DNA of 64,000 bases. It comes from Chromatiales bacterium. Lineage in GTDB: Bacteria; Pseudomonadota; Gammaproteobacteria; Chromatiales; Chromatiaceae. Position 1 is the stretch's first letter. Each line of letters begins with the position of its first letter. Under the pieces are notes generated by a model. The model did not search any database. It was given only the letters and a program-made list of their open reading frames with translations, and had not been told where the DNA came from. Location of the stretch: contig JANQLO010000038.1 in assembly GCA_028280505.1 (NCBI GenBank), positions 62,001-126,000 on the forward strand, given 5' to 3'. Positions 1-9,229 of the stretch are shown here, in pieces. Made by a program: the position numbers and the translations under genes.

Positions 1-1050
1 CATGGTCGACTTGAGGGTCGCGAGGCGATTGCGGACCAATACCAACTCGCCGACCATGTTCATGATATCGTCCAGACGTTGGGTATCGACTCTTACCGTG
101 GTCTCACCCTGGGTTGCCTTGGCGACACCACGTGATGCCTCGGCGGTCGGTTTCTTGTCCGCGGCAGGCTTGTCATCGGCCTTGGGTGCCGGAGCCGCTT
201 TGGGTTTCGGTTCGGGTTTGGGCTCGGGCTTTGCTGCCGCCTGTGGCGCCGTCGATGGGGCAGGCGCAGCGGGTGCCGCTGCCGAGGCGGCTTGGTCCGG
301 CACGCCACCGTGTTTGCCCTTGCCATGCAACTGATCCAGCAAGGCCTCGAATTCATCTTCGGAGATTTCGTCACCGGCATTCACACTGGCAGCCGGCGCA
401 CTGGCAGGCGCGGCTTCCTCGGCCGGCTCGTGCGGCACACCGCCATGCTTGCCCTTACCGTGTAGCTGGTCCAGCAATGCCTCGAATTCTTCTTCGGTGA
501 TATCGTCGCCACCCGGCGCTTTGCCACCTTCGGCGGCGGCGACCGGCTCTTGTACCGGCTCGGGCTCAACCTGCGGCTCGGGTTCCGGCTGCGGTTCGGG
601 CTCCGGTGCCGGCGCGGCTTCTGCCACGGGTTGCGTCGCCCCGGTGTCACCACTGCCGTCGTCCGGCTTGGCAAGCCGCTCCAGATTGGCGATCAGTTCC
701 GGATCGGCCGGCTCGGGCATCTCGCCATCACGAATCATGTCCATCATGTCGTTGACGACATCCAAGGCCTGCAGGATGGTGTCCATCAGGTGCGGCGTGA
801 CGCTACGTTGCCCCTGGCGGAGTACGTTGAAAACGTCTTCCGAATTGTGGCAGGTCTCCACCAACGGTGTAATGGCGAGAAAACCGGCGCCGCCCTTCAC
901 CGTATGGAAACCACGAAAAATGGCATTTAACAGATCACTGTCGTCCGGACGCTGTTCCAGATCGACCAGTTGTTCCCCAAGTTGTTCGACGATCTCCGAG
1001 GCCTCTACGAGAAAATCCTGGAGGATTTCGTCATCTGCATCGAGACTCAT
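1..1050 (-). CDS. cheA: Chemotaxis histidine kinase CheA (N-terminal 350 residues; continues past the window edge)
   Basis: CheA phosphorylates itself in response to chemoreceptors and passes the phosphate to CheY. Only the N-terminal part is visible, and the frame is open to base 1. Residues 1 to about 105 form the HPt domain, with the phospho-accepting His49 in FHTVKGGAGF. A long acidic, proline- and alanine-rich linker follows and carries two copies of a 25-residue motif (FEALLDQLHGKGKHGGVP). The last 30 visible residues (NMVGELVLVRNRLATL) begin the P3 dimerisation helices. The ATG lies 2 bases downstream of the cheZ stop, so it is co-transcribed with cheY and cheZ. The kinase and CheW-like domains must lie outside the window. 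Confidence 0.95.
   Translation of the reverse strand, partial: MSLDADDEILQDFLVEASEIVEQLGEQLVDLEQRPDDSDLLNAIFRGFHTVKGGAGFLAITPLVETCHNSEDVFNVLRQGQRSVTPHLMDTILQALDVVNDMMDMIRDGEMPEPADPELIANLERLAKPDDGSGDTGATQPVAEAAPAPEPEPQPEPEPQVEPEPVQEPVAAAEGGKAPGGDDITEEEFEALLDQLHGKGKHGGVPHEPAEEAAPASAPAASVNAGDEISEDEFEALLDQLHGKGKHGGVPDQAASAAAPAAPAPSTAPQAAAKPEPKPEPKPKAAPAPKADDKPAADKKPTAEASRGVAKATQGETTVRVDTQRLDDIMNMVGELVLVRNRLATLKSTM
298..507 (-). repeat. Direct repeat of a 25-codon acidic motif inside the cheA linker
   Basis: Bases 298-372 and 433-507 encode near-identical peptides (ISEDEFEALLDQLHGKGKH and ITEEEFEALLDQLHGKGKH, each followed by GGVP), 135 bp apart. The bases differ at many synonymous positions, so this is an old, selected duplication and not a recent slippage event. 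Both copies lie between HPt and P3, where the P2 CheY-docking region usually is. Confidence 0.9.
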
Positions 1051-1052
1051 TA

Positions 1053-1796
1053 TTAAAACCCTAGGCTTGAAAGCAGATCATCCACGTCGTCCTGGCTGGT
1101 GACCACGTCACCCTTGTCGACACCCGGAACGGCGGGACCCTGTGCGGTGGTATCGGGACCTTCCTGTCTACTCTTTTCCCTTGGCTTGGCGTGAGGGCCT
1201 GACAGGCGCACCAGTTCAACCAACTTGGTTTCGACATCTTTCACCAGATCGATCACCTTTCGGATGATCTGACCGGTGATGTCCTGGTAGCCCTGTGCTA
1301 ACAGCACCTCCGACAGCTTGTCGTGCAGAGCATCGGAATTGGCCTGCGTGATTTCGAGAAAGTGCGACATTTCGCTAGTCAGATCGCGAAAGTCTTCCAC
1401 CGAAAGCTGACGCGAATTGAATTTTTCCCATTGTTCGGATAGACGCCTTGCCTCGGCGCGCAACGAATCGGCAAGCGGCAAGCTGTCTTCGACCGCGCCC
1501 AAAGTCGTATTCGCAGCCTGCTCCGTCGTTGCGATCACATAACGCAAACGTTCAGCAGCGTCCGGTATCTCGTTCTGAGCAATGGAAACCAGATGTGCGT
1601 CGGCGACAAAGCTATTGATGGAGTTGTGTAACTCACGGGTTAAGCGTCCGATCTCCTGAAACAACAGGCTATCGGTGAAACCCGCCAACTCGGCAATCGC
1701 CGAGTCCGCATCGTCTTCATTGCCGGATTCAAGATGGGCGACCAGGCTTTTGGCCAAGGCCAATTTATCGTTCATTTGTTCTGCGGTTTCTGCCAT
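1053..1796 (-). CDS. cheZ: CheY-P phosphatase CheZ
   Basis: CheZ speeds up dephosphorylation of CheY-P. The protein has 247 residues and is mostly helical. The active-site segment is YQDITGQIIRKV, with Asp172 and Gln176 matching the catalytic Asp/Gln pair of E. coli CheZ (known from the family). The C-terminus DDVDDLLSSLGF is the conserved CheY-binding peptide, joined by a charged, proline-containing linker. It sits between cheY and cheA in one operon, 18 bp after the cheY stop. Confidence 0.95.
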   Translation of the reverse strand: MAETAEQMNDKLALAKSLVAHLESGNEDDADSAIAELAGFTDSLLFQEIGRLTRELHNSINSFVADAHLVSIAQNEIPDAAERLRYVIATTEQAANTTLGAVEDSLPLADSLRAEARRLSEQWEKFNSRQLSVEDFRDLTSEMSHFLEITQANSDALHDKLSEVLLAQGYQDITGQIIRKVIDLVKDVETKLVELVRLSGPHAKPREKSRQEGPDTTAQGPAVPGVDKGDVVTSQDDVDDLLSSLGF

Positions 1797-1814
1797 GTCG
1801 AATCCTGTTAAGTC

Positions 1815-2201
1815 CTACGCGGCGACACGTTCGAATATCTTGTTGATCTTTTCTTCCAAGGTACCGGCGGTGAAGGGTTTCACCACATAGCCGTTCACCC
1901 CGGCCTGTGCAGCCTCCACGATCTGTTCACGCTTCGACTCGGCCGTTACCATCAGCACCGGCAACCCTTTGAGTTTGTCATCGGCACGCACGGCCTTGAG
2001 CAAATCGATGCCTTGCATGCCCGGCATGTTCCAATCGGTGACCAGGAAATCGAAATTCCCGGACTGCAGCATCGGCAACGCGGTTACGCCGTCATCGGCT
2101 TCTTGTGTATTAGTGAAACCGAGATCCCGCAGCAGGTTCTTGATAATCCGGCGCATCGTAGAGAAATCATCCACGATGAGGATCTTCATGTTTTTGTCCA
2201 A
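1815..2201 (-). CDS. cheY: Chemotaxis response regulator CheY
   Basis: This single-domain receiver binds FliM at the flagellar switch when phosphorylated. The acidic pair is Asp11/Asp12, the phosphoacceptor is Asp56 (VTDWNMPG), and the conserved Thr (MVTAES) and Lys (VVKPFTAG) are present. The start is interesting: a TTG at 2201 is preceded by GGAGGT at good spacing, whereas the first ATG (2189, fifth codon) is 17 bases from that site. I therefore prefer the TTG start, giving 128 residues. The gene is the first of cheY-cheZ-cheA and follows a sigma-28-type promoter. Confidence 0.95.
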   Translation of the reverse strand: MDKNMKILIVDDFSTMRRIIKNLLRDLGFTNTQEADDGVTALPMLQSGNFDFLVTDWNMPGMQGIDLLKAVRADDKLKGLPVLMVTAESKREQIVEAAQAGVNGYVVKPFTAGTLEEKINKIFERVAA

Positions 2202-2265
2202 AGCGACCTCCGAACTTCAGATACTCAAGTCAATAGATGACCTGATTCAATTTGGTTCTTCCCGA

Positions 2266-2292
2266 ATATCGGCATGTGAGCGAAAAACCGTA
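2266..2292 (-). promoter_or_regulatory. Candidate sigma-28 (FliA) promoter for cheY-cheZ-cheA
   Basis: Read on the minus strand, TACGGTTT (2292-2285), 11 bases, then GCCGATAT (2273-2266) matches the FliA consensus TAAAGTTT-N11-GCCGATAA at 6/8 and 7/8 positions with exact spacing. It lies in the only sizeable gap between fliA and cheY, about 65 bp upstream of the cheY start. This fits the usual class 3 control of chemotaxis genes by FliA. Confidence 0.65.
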
Positions 2293-2319
2293 GGGCGTTT
2301 TTTCCTTTTTTTTCTCGCC

Positions 2320-3075
2320 TCAAAGTCCGTCTTCAGCCAGCCACTCCGATAGACGCGAACGTAGACGCAATGCGGCCTGGCTGTGAATCTGGCATACCCG
2401 GGATTCGCTGACGCCGAGCACCTGGCCGATCTCGCGCAGATTCAGCTCTTCGTCGTAATACAAAGCGATCACAAGGCGCTCCCTTTCGGGCAAACTGGCG
2501 ATTGCATCGCCCAGTGCTTCACGGAAATGGTTTTTTTCCAAACCGCGTGCCGGACCGTCTTCGAGCAGATTACGCGGACGTGCCATGCTGCCCTCGGTCG
2601 GCACCACTTCGCCCACCTCGCTGAGCTCCTCGTAGCTGAAAATCCGCGCACCGGAAGCGTCCTGTAACACCTGGTGATAATCCTCGATCGACATACCGAG
2701 CGACTCGGCGACTTCGACGTCGCGTGCGTCACGTCCTTCGGTATTTTCGATCTCACGCATCGCATCGGCGACCATACGCGCCTTGCGATGAACCGAGCGC
2801 GGCGTCCAGTCGGAGCGACGTATTTCGTCCAGCATCGCGCCGCGTATACGAATACCCGCATAGGTCTCGAAACTGGCCCCCTGACTGGGATCGTAATTGC
2901 GACTGGCCTCGATCAAACCGATCATGCCGGCCTGAATCAGGTCTTCCGCCTGCACCGACGGTGGCAAACGATTCATGAGGTGATAAGCGATACGTTTGAC
3001 CAAGGGCGCATGGCGCGTCACCAAGTCGTCAAACCCCTTCTCCTGTACTGCACCGTAAGTTGCAAGATTGCTCAC
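2320..3075 (-). CDS. fliA: Flagellar sigma factor FliA (sigma-28)
   Basis: This sigma factor transcribes late flagellar and chemotaxis genes. The 251 residues contain region 2 (HAPLVKRIAYHLMNRLPP, LIQAGMIGLIEA, RGAMLDEIRRSDW), region 3, and the region 4 helix-turn-helix (REIGQVLGVSESRVCQIHSQA). The start codon is GTG, overlapping the flhG stop in a GTGA arrangement, with GGGGAG about 8 bases upstream. Its target promoters appear in this window before cheY and before the PAS/chemoreceptor pair. Confidence 0.96.
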   Translation of the reverse strand: MSNLATYGAVQEKGFDDLVTRHAPLVKRIAYHLMNRLPPSVQAEDLIQAGMIGLIEASRNYDPSQGASFETYAGIRIRGAMLDEIRRSDWTPRSVHRKARMVADAMREIENTEGRDARDVEVAESLGMSIEDYHQVLQDASGARIFSYEELSEVGEVVPTEGSMARPRNLLEDGPARGLEKNHFREALGDAIASLPERERLVIALYYDEELNLREIGQVLGVSESRVCQIHSQAALRLRSRLSEWLAEDGL

Positions 3076-3959
3076 AGCACTATCTCCCCGTAATCACTGG
3101 AATACTTGATCAGACGTTCGACGAAGAACTGGACCTGACCGTTAGCTCCCCCTGGTTGGGGCCATGTATCTATCTTTTTTGCCAGGTTGCGGAATACTTG
3201 GGCGATTCGGCTACGCGGAAACGCCTGTACCACCGGTCGTTGCGACCGAACCGCTTTGCGCAGGCTGTCATCGAACGGCACAGCCCCCATGAAACCGAGC
3301 GTTACATCAAGATAACGATCGGTGACTCGACACATTTTGTTATACAACTCTCGTCCCTCCTGAGCACTGCGAACCATATTCGCGAGGATACGAAAGCGCT
3401 GATGACCGTAGTCACGATGCAGCAGTTTGATAATGGCGTAGGCATCGGTGATCGACGCCGGCTCGTCGCATACCACGACGACGATTTCGTGCGAAGCGCG
3501 CGAAAAGCTCAGCACGGTATCCGAAATACCGGCGGCGGTATCGATGATCATCAGTTCGGTATCGCCCGCTACCTCACTGAAAGCACGAATCAGGCCAGTG
3601 TGTTCGGCCGTACTCAATTCGGCCAAGGACTGAACCCCCGACGCACCGGGGATCACCTTCATCCCCGCAGGGCCTTCGACCAATATTTCGCCCAGATTGC
3701 GCTCGCCACGCATCACATGCGACAAGTCGTATTCGGGATGCAATCCGAGCACCACATCGATGTTGGCCAGACCGAGATCGGCATCGAGCAACATCACTTT
3801 CTTGCCCATTTCCGCAGCGGCCACGCCAAGATTGACCGAGACGTTGGTCTTGCCGACACCGCCTTTGCCACCAGTCACCGCGACCGCTCTTATCGGACTG
3901 GGATTAACCATGCTTCTCAGTCCGCTAGCCTGATCAACACTGGAATCAAGCGTTAACAT
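3072..3959 (-). CDS. flhG: Flagellar number regulator FlhG/FleN, MinD-like ATPase
   Basis: This MinD-family ATPase restricts flagellar number and in Pseudomonas antagonises FleQ (known from the family). The deviant Walker A motif GGKGGVGKTNVSVNLG is near residue 30, followed by LLDADLGLANIDVVLGL (switch I/MinD signature) and IDTAAGISDTVLSF (Walker B region). The C-terminus lacks a clear MinD-type amphipathic targeting helix. It overlaps flhF by 14 bp and fliA by 3 bp, indicating translational coupling. An internal ATG at 3911 is an alternative start. Confidence 0.94.
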   Translation of the reverse strand: MLTLDSSVDQASGLRSMVNPSPIRAVAVTGGKGGVGKTNVSVNLGVAAAEMGKKVMLLDADLGLANIDVVLGLHPEYDLSHVMRGERNLGEILVEGPAGMKVIPGASGVQSLAELSTAEHTGLIRAFSEVAGDTELMIIDTAAGISDTVLSFSRASHEIVVVVCDEPASITDAYAIIKLLHRDYGHQRFRILANMVRSAQEGRELYNKMCRVTDRYLDVTLGFMGAVPFDDSLRKAVRSQRPVVQAFPRSRIAQVFRNLAKKIDTWPQPGGANGQVQFFVERLIKYSSDYGEIVL

Positions 3960-5124
3960 GTGCGTTGCTTCCCCCTAAGGCCAAGGCCAGATAGCCGGGA
4001 TCGAGTTCGTTTGGGTTTTGTTGCAGCAATTCGGCCGCGCGTGTCACCAAGGGATGGGCACGTGCCACATGCAGATCCTCCGGCACACGCTGTCCGTCGG
4101 TGGCGAAGGCGATGGGCAAATCGGCTTGGACCAGCGCCGATAGCAAACCGCCGAGACTGGCCGCCTCGTCGAGTTTGGTCAGCACACAGGCATCCGGTTC
4201 GAAATCGGCAAACAGACGCAATGCACGCTGTACCGCGGCATTTTCGGTGGTCGCCGATAAGGTCAGCAGGGTAGTTAAACCGCGTCCCGCCGCGCGCAGG
4301 ACGTCGCATTGGTCGGCGACCCGCTCATGTGCCGCGGCCATGCCGGCCGTATCGATCAGGATCAGACGACGATCACCGAGCAGGTTGAGCGCCTCGTCCA
4401 TTTCTTCCGCATTGGTTGCCGGACGGACCGGCACATTCAGAATGCGGCCGTAGGTTTGCAACTGGTCTCTTGCGCCGATTCGGAAATTGTCGGTTGTGAT
4501 CAGCGCGACGCTGCGATGGCCGTGGCAAAGTGCGAACTTGGCCGCCAGCTTGGCAATCGTCGTCGTTTTGCCGACCCCGGTCGGACCCACGAGCGCAACC
4601 ACACCGCCATGATCGAGCAAATCGCTTTGTTCAACGCGCAATTCGCTGGCCAGAATGAACAAGGCCTTGCGCCATGCATGCTGCAAATCCTCGATATCGG
4701 CTACCCGTTCCGACAAACGGCGCGCCAGTTCCGGTGCCAAACCGAGACTCATCAGACGGCCGAGCAATTCTTGCGAATGGGGAGCACGCTGGCCCAGGTC
4801 GTACCAACTCAAACCGCTGAGTTCGGCCTGCATCCAGCGCCGCAGGCTTTGCATTTCGCGACGCATATCGGCTAGCGGATCGCTGTCGCCACGGCCCGTA
4901 TCCTTGTCCGACGGGGCCCCTTCGCGCGCCGCGCTCTCAGCACCGGGAATACGTTGATCGACGGTGTCCGGGTTGAAATCATCCACCAGATCCACCGCGG
5001 CGGTGATCTCGACCCCGCCTTCCACCGATTTGTTGGACAGGATGACGGCCTCGTCGCCCAGGGCCTCGCGCACCATGCGCAGCGCCTGCCGCATATCTTG
5101 CGCTACGAAACGCTTGATCTTCAT
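3946..5124 (-). CDS. flhF: Flagellar SRP-like GTPase FlhF
   Basis: FlhF recruits the first flagellar components to the cell pole. After an N-terminal variable region (MKIKRFVAQDMRQALRMV) and a spacer, the NG domain contains P-loop GPTGVGKTTTIAKLAAKFA, LILIDTAGMA (G3) and LTKLDEAASLGGLLSAL (G4/G5), the order found in SRP-type GTPases. It has 392 residues, near the family norm. Together with FlhG it suggests polar flagellation (inference). It follows flhA by 44 bp. Confidence 0.95.
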   Translation of the reverse strand: MKIKRFVAQDMRQALRMVREALGDEAVILSNKSVEGGVEITAAVDLVDDFNPDTVDQRIPGAESAAREGAPSDKDTGRGDSDPLADMRREMQSLRRWMQAELSGLSWYDLGQRAPHSQELLGRLMSLGLAPELARRLSERVADIEDLQHAWRKALFILASELRVEQSDLLDHGGVVALVGPTGVGKTTTIAKLAAKFALCHGHRSVALITTDNFRIGARDQLQTYGRILNVPVRPATNAEEMDEALNLLGDRRLILIDTAGMAAAHERVADQCDVLRAAGRGLTTLLTLSATTENAAVQRALRLFADFEPDACVLTKLDEAASLGGLLSALVQADLPIAFATDGQRVPEDLHVARAHPLVTRAAELLQQNPNELDPGYLALALGGSNAHVNA

Positions 5125-5168
5125 ACCCAGCGATCCTCAGTTCACTCCGGGGACCGCGGTGAGGTCCC

Positions 5169-7271
5169 TCAGGCTTCGGTGGCGTTGCGGCCGATCGTGG
5201 CAATCACCTTGATCTGCCGGTTGTCCGGAATCTCGTTGTAGGAGAGAACTCGCATACCGGGGACGCTATGACGTGCAAACTTAGCCATCCAAGGGCGGAT
5301 CACAGCGGCAACCAACAACACGCCTTCTTGTCCGCTCAGTTCCTGTTCCTTGGCCGTCTGCTGCATGGCGTTTTGCAGTTGTTCGAGCATTCCGGGCTCG
5401 ACCCCTGCAGCGTCTTCTCCTGCATTCGCTAGGGTCTGCTGCAAAAGGCGTTCCAATCCTGGATCGAGTACGATAACGGGAATTTCTTCAATAGGGGCAA
5501 CAACTTGCTGAACTATGGCCCGGGAAAGAGCGACCCTGACGGAAGCGGTCAAAGCGCCGGCATCTTGACTTTTGGTCGCTTGCTCCGCCAGGGTTTCGGC
5601 AATGGTCCGCATATCGCGAATCGGCACGCCTTCCTGCAGGAGGTTCTGTAACACCCGCAGAACCACGGCCAAAGGCAACAGTTTCGGCACCAGATCCTCG
5701 ACCAGTTTGGGGGCGACCTCGGCCAGATTGTCGAGTAGCTTCTGCACCTCGTCATGCCCCAACAGTTCATGCGCATGCGTCTGCAACAGCTCGCTCAAAT
5801 GGGTCGCAACCACGGTGCTCGCATCCACCACGGTGTAACCCATGGTCTGCGCCTGATCGCGTTGCGTACCCTCGATCCAGACTGCATCGAGTCCGAACGC
5901 CGGATCCTTGGTCGGGGTGCCGCGCAACTCGCCGAACACCTTGCCGGGATTGATCGCCAGTTCGCGATCGACGAAAACATCCGCTTCGCCGACCGGCACA
6001 CCGTTCAAAGTGATGCGGTAGGCATTCGGTGACAAATCCAGGTTGTCGCGAATATGTACCGACTGCACCAGGAAACCGAGTTCCTGCGACAACTTTTTGC
6101 GCACCCCTTTGATACGGTTCATCAACTGACCGCCCTGCTCGCGGTCGACCAGGGGAATCAGACGATAGCCGACCTCGAGGCCGATAACGTCGACCGGCTG
6201 CACATCATGCCAAGTCAGCTCCCGCACCTCGCTCGGTTCTTCGACAGGCTGTACGGGTGCCGCCGTCGCTTCGGCAACGGCCTCGGCCGGCTGTTCACGG
6301 CGTTTCGCGACCATGTAGGCCAGACCGGCGATCGCCAAGCCGAGCATCATGAACACCATGTTGGGCATTCCGGGAATCATGCCAAGCAGCAGTAGAATGG
6401 CGGCGGTGATACCCAATGCGCGCGGGTTGTCGATCATTTGGTTCGACACCTGGCTGCCAAGATCCTCGGACTTCGACACCCGCGTGACGATGATCGCGGC
6501 CGAAGTGGCCAGCAACAGCGACGGTATCTGCGCAACCAGGCCGTCACCGATGGTCAGCAATGCATAGAAACGCATCGCGGTGCTGAAATCCAGATCGTGT
6601 TGACCCATACCGATCGACAGGCCACCGATGAGATTGATCAGCAGGATCAGAATGCCGGCGACGGCGTCGCCACGAACGAATTTCGAAGCACCGTCCATTG
6701 CGCCGTAGAAATCGGCCTCGCGCGCCACCTCTTCTCGCCGCACACGCGCCTCGTCCTGGTCGATCAGCCCCGAGTTCAGATCGGCGTCGATGGCCATCTG
6801 TTTGCCCGGCATGGCATCCAAGGTGAAACGTGCCGACACTTCGGAGACACGCCCGGCGCCTTTGGTAACGACGACGAAGTTGATGATCACCAGAATCGCG
6901 AACACAACCAAACCGACCGCATAGTTGCCGCCGATCACGAACTCGCCGAAGGCCTCGATCACCTTGCCGGCCGCGTCGCCGCCATTATGGCCTTCGAGCA
7001 ACACGACCCGGGTCGATGCGACATTGAGCGCCAAACGCAACAAGGTTGCGACCAACAGCATCGACGGAAACATCCCGAAGTCCAGCGGACGAAGGGCGTA
7101 CACGGTCACCAGCAATACCACCAGCGACAAAGCGATGTTGAACGTGAAAAACAAATCGAGCAGAAACGGCGGCAACGGAATGACCACCATCGCCAACAGC
7201 ATGAGGATGAGCAACGGTGCACCGAGGCCTCGCGCACCGAACTGACGAAACGCACCCAGTATCTGTTCCAT
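5169..7271 (-). CDS. flhA: Flagellar type III export gate protein FlhA
   Basis: FlhA is the large membrane component of the flagellar export gate. The N-terminal half has about eight hydrophobic segments and the FHIPEP-family signature around residues 140-170 (KGAGRVSEVSARFTLDAMPG). The C-terminal half is the cytoplasmic substrate/chaperone-docking domain. I place the start at the ATG at 7271 (700 residues), because AGAGGA lies 8 bases upstream. The GTG two codons earlier would be only about 2 bases from that site. Confidence 0.96.
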   Translation of the reverse strand: MEQILGAFRQFGARGLGAPLLILMLLAMVVIPLPPFLLDLFFTFNIALSLVVLLVTVYALRPLDFGMFPSMLLVATLLRLALNVASTRVVLLEGHNGGDAAGKVIEAFGEFVIGGNYAVGLVVFAILVIINFVVVTKGAGRVSEVSARFTLDAMPGKQMAIDADLNSGLIDQDEARVRREEVAREADFYGAMDGASKFVRGDAVAGILILLINLIGGLSIGMGQHDLDFSTAMRFYALLTIGDGLVAQIPSLLLATSAAIIVTRVSKSEDLGSQVSNQMIDNPRALGITAAILLLLGMIPGMPNMVFMMLGLAIAGLAYMVAKRREQPAEAVAEATAAPVQPVEEPSEVRELTWHDVQPVDVIGLEVGYRLIPLVDREQGGQLMNRIKGVRKKLSQELGFLVQSVHIRDNLDLSPNAYRITLNGVPVGEADVFVDRELAINPGKVFGELRGTPTKDPAFGLDAVWIEGTQRDQAQTMGYTVVDASTVVATHLSELLQTHAHELLGHDEVQKLLDNLAEVAPKLVEDLVPKLLPLAVVLRVLQNLLQEGVPIRDMRTIAETLAEQATKSQDAGALTASVRVALSRAIVQQVVAPIEEIPVIVLDPGLERLLQQTLANAGEDAAGVEPGMLEQLQNAMQQTAKEQELSGQEGVLLVAAVIRPWMAKFARHSVPGMRVLSYNEIPDNRQIKVIATIGRNATEA

Positions 7272-7304
7272 CAGCACGATCCTCTGTATGCCGCGCTTAC
7301 ATGG

Positions 7305-8438
7305 TCAATCATGTCGGTATTCCTCGGGGACCGGGTACTCCTGCGGCGGCGTCGGGATGTCGCCACCCTCGTCCTTATAGGCACGCAGCTGAAAGACATA
7401 GGCCAACAACTGCGCCACGGCGAGAAACAGCGCCGCCGGTATCTGCTGTTGCAACTCGGTATTGAAATAGATGGCGCGTGCGAGCATTGGAGCCTCGACC
7501 AGCGGCACGTCATTTGCCTCGCCGACCTTGCGGATGTTCGCCGCGACAAGCGCCTTACCCTTGGCCACCACGATCGGCGCCTTCATGACCTCCGGATCGT
7601 AGCGCAGAGCGATCGCATAGTGCGTCGGGTTGGTCACGATAACGTCAGCACGCGGCACCTCTTCCATCATGCGACGCTGTGCCAATTCGCGTTGCATCTG
7701 TCGAATGCGACCCTTCACCTCGGGCTTGCCTTCGGTCTCCTTGAGTTCGTCGCGCACTTCTTGCTGCGTCATCTTGAGTTCGCGCTTGTGCTGCCACAGC
7801 TGGAACGGAATATCGATCAAAGCCATCAGGATCAGCGTCGATGACAAAATCACCGACGACCAGGCGATCATGATCATGCCCTGTTTGATCGCCTGTTGTG
7901 CATTGAGATCACCGAGATGCAGCAGCCTGTCGGACAGGCTGTACAGCAATGCAATGGTTGCTCCGCCGACCAGCAGAAACTTGGCCAGCGATTTGAGCAA
8001 CTCCATCAGGCCTTTTGCCGAAAACACCTTTTTCATGCCCTTGATCGGATCCAACTTCGACAGCTTCGGCTTCATCACCTCCGAGCTGATATTGAACCCA
8101 CCGAGTGCGACGGACGACAGGACGGCGACCACCATCATGGCGCCGAAAAACGGCAGTAACATGAACAGTGCGTCTTCGATGGCCTTGATCAGATGCGCCA
8201 TCATCGCGTTCGTGTCGAACATATCGCGCCGGGTCAACGAGAACTGCTCGGTGAACAGCGTATGCATGCCACTGGTGAAATGTGGCGCCATGGCAATAAG
8301 GGCTCCAAGGCCGAGCAAGGTGATCGCCATGGTGTTCAGTTCACGCGAGCGGGGGACCTGCCCTTTCTTGCGCGCATCCGCCAAGCGCTTGGCTGTCGGT
8401 TCTTGGGATTTTTCCTGGCCGTCCTGATTCTCTGCCAC
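7305..8438 (-). CDS. flhB: Flagellar export switch protein FlhB
   Basis: FlhB switches export specificity from rod/hook to filament substrates by autocleavage. There are four membrane segments in residues about 35-215, then a cytoplasmic domain with the cleavage motif NPTH at Asn270-Pro271. GTG start with GAGGT 8 bases upstream. It starts 6 bp after the fliR stop. Length 377 residues, normal for the family. Confidence 0.96.
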   Translation of the reverse strand: MAENQDGQEKSQEPTAKRLADARKKGQVPRSRELNTMAITLLGLGALIAMAPHFTSGMHTLFTEQFSLTRRDMFDTNAMMAHLIKAIEDALFMLLPFFGAMMVVAVLSSVALGGFNISSEVMKPKLSKLDPIKGMKKVFSAKGLMELLKSLAKFLLVGGATIALLYSLSDRLLHLGDLNAQQAIKQGMIMIAWSSVILSSTLILMALIDIPFQLWQHKRELKMTQQEVRDELKETEGKPEVKGRIRQMQRELAQRRMMEEVPRADVIVTNPTHYAIALRYDPEVMKAPIVVAKGKALVAANIRKVGEANDVPLVEAPMLARAIYFNTELQQQIPAALFLAVAQLLAYVFQLRAYKDEGGDIPTPPQEYPVPEEYRHD

Positions 8439-8444
8439 GTTCGA

Positions 8445-9221
8445 TTACCTCGTGCTCAACACCAGGATCGATTGCTCGAACGTTTGGCTGACCAAGTTAC
8501 CGAAACTATTCATGACCTGCGGCAACGTTACCCAGATCAGCACAAAGCCCGTCAACAAAGTAATGGGGAAGCCGATGGCGAAGATGTTCAGCTGCGGCGC
8601 CGCACGCGACACCACACCCAAGCCGATGTTGATCAACAACAGTGAAATGATCACGGGCAGCGCCATCACCAGACCGGCGGCGAACATATGTGAGGCCCAC
8701 GATAACAACGCCCAGATACCTGCCTGTCCGAGCCCATCGACGGCGATCGGCAGTACCCGAAACGTTTCGACGATCGCCGCGATTAACACCAGATGCCCGT
8801 TCATCATCAGAAACGCCAAGTACGACAGGATCAGCCAAAACTGCGCGACCACCGGCACCTGCACACCGTTCGCCGGATCCATCATGTTGGCGAAACCCAA
8901 ACCCATGCTATAGGCCATGACCTGACCGCCGAAGATCAAGGCCTGGAAGGCCATTTGCATCAAAAAACCCAGCGCGGCACCGATCAGGATTTGCTGGCCT
9001 GCAATGATGAAAGCCTCGGCACTGAGCACGGAGACCACCGGCGACGGGGGTAATACCGGATGGACCAGATAGGTAATGAGCACCGCGAGCAACATACGGA
9101 AGCGCACCGGTATCTGGCGAATACTGAAGATCGGCGCAGCCATCATCATGGCCGCAATGCGGATCAGGGGCCAGAGAAAATCGGCCAGCCATTGACTCAA
9201 TTGCGCCTCTGTGAAGGTCAC
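8445..9221 (-). CDS. fliR: Flagellar export gate protein FliR
   Basis: FliR assembles with FliP and FliQ into the inner-membrane export channel. The 258 residues are almost entirely hydrophobic, with about six predicted membrane helices and family-like segments (PIRIAAMMMAAPIFSIRQIPVRFRM near the N-terminus, APQLNIFAIGFPI towards the end). Start GTG, 8 bp from the fliQ stop. The order fliP-fliQ-fliR-flhB is the standard one. Confidence 0.95.
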   Translation of the reverse strand: MTFTEAQLSQWLADFLWPLIRIAAMMMAAPIFSIRQIPVRFRMLLAVLITYLVHPVLPPSPVVSVLSAEAFIIAGQQILIGAALGFLMQMAFQALIFGGQVMAYSMGLGFANMMDPANGVQVPVVAQFWLILSYLAFLMMNGHLVLIAAIVETFRVLPIAVDGLGQAGIWALLSWASHMFAAGLVMALPVIISLLLINIGLGVVSRAAPQLNIFAIGFPITLLTGFVLIWVTLPQVMNSFGNLVSQTFEQSILVLSTR

Positions 9222-9229
9222 GCCGATGA

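Noticed and set aside
2293-2319. Possible terminator between fliA and cheY
   Set aside because: There are A/T runs and a weak inverted repeat, but no stable GC stem followed by a T tract on the minus strand.
6438-7844. 468-codon plus-strand open frame
   Set aside because: Antisense to flhA and flhB; no recognisable domain.
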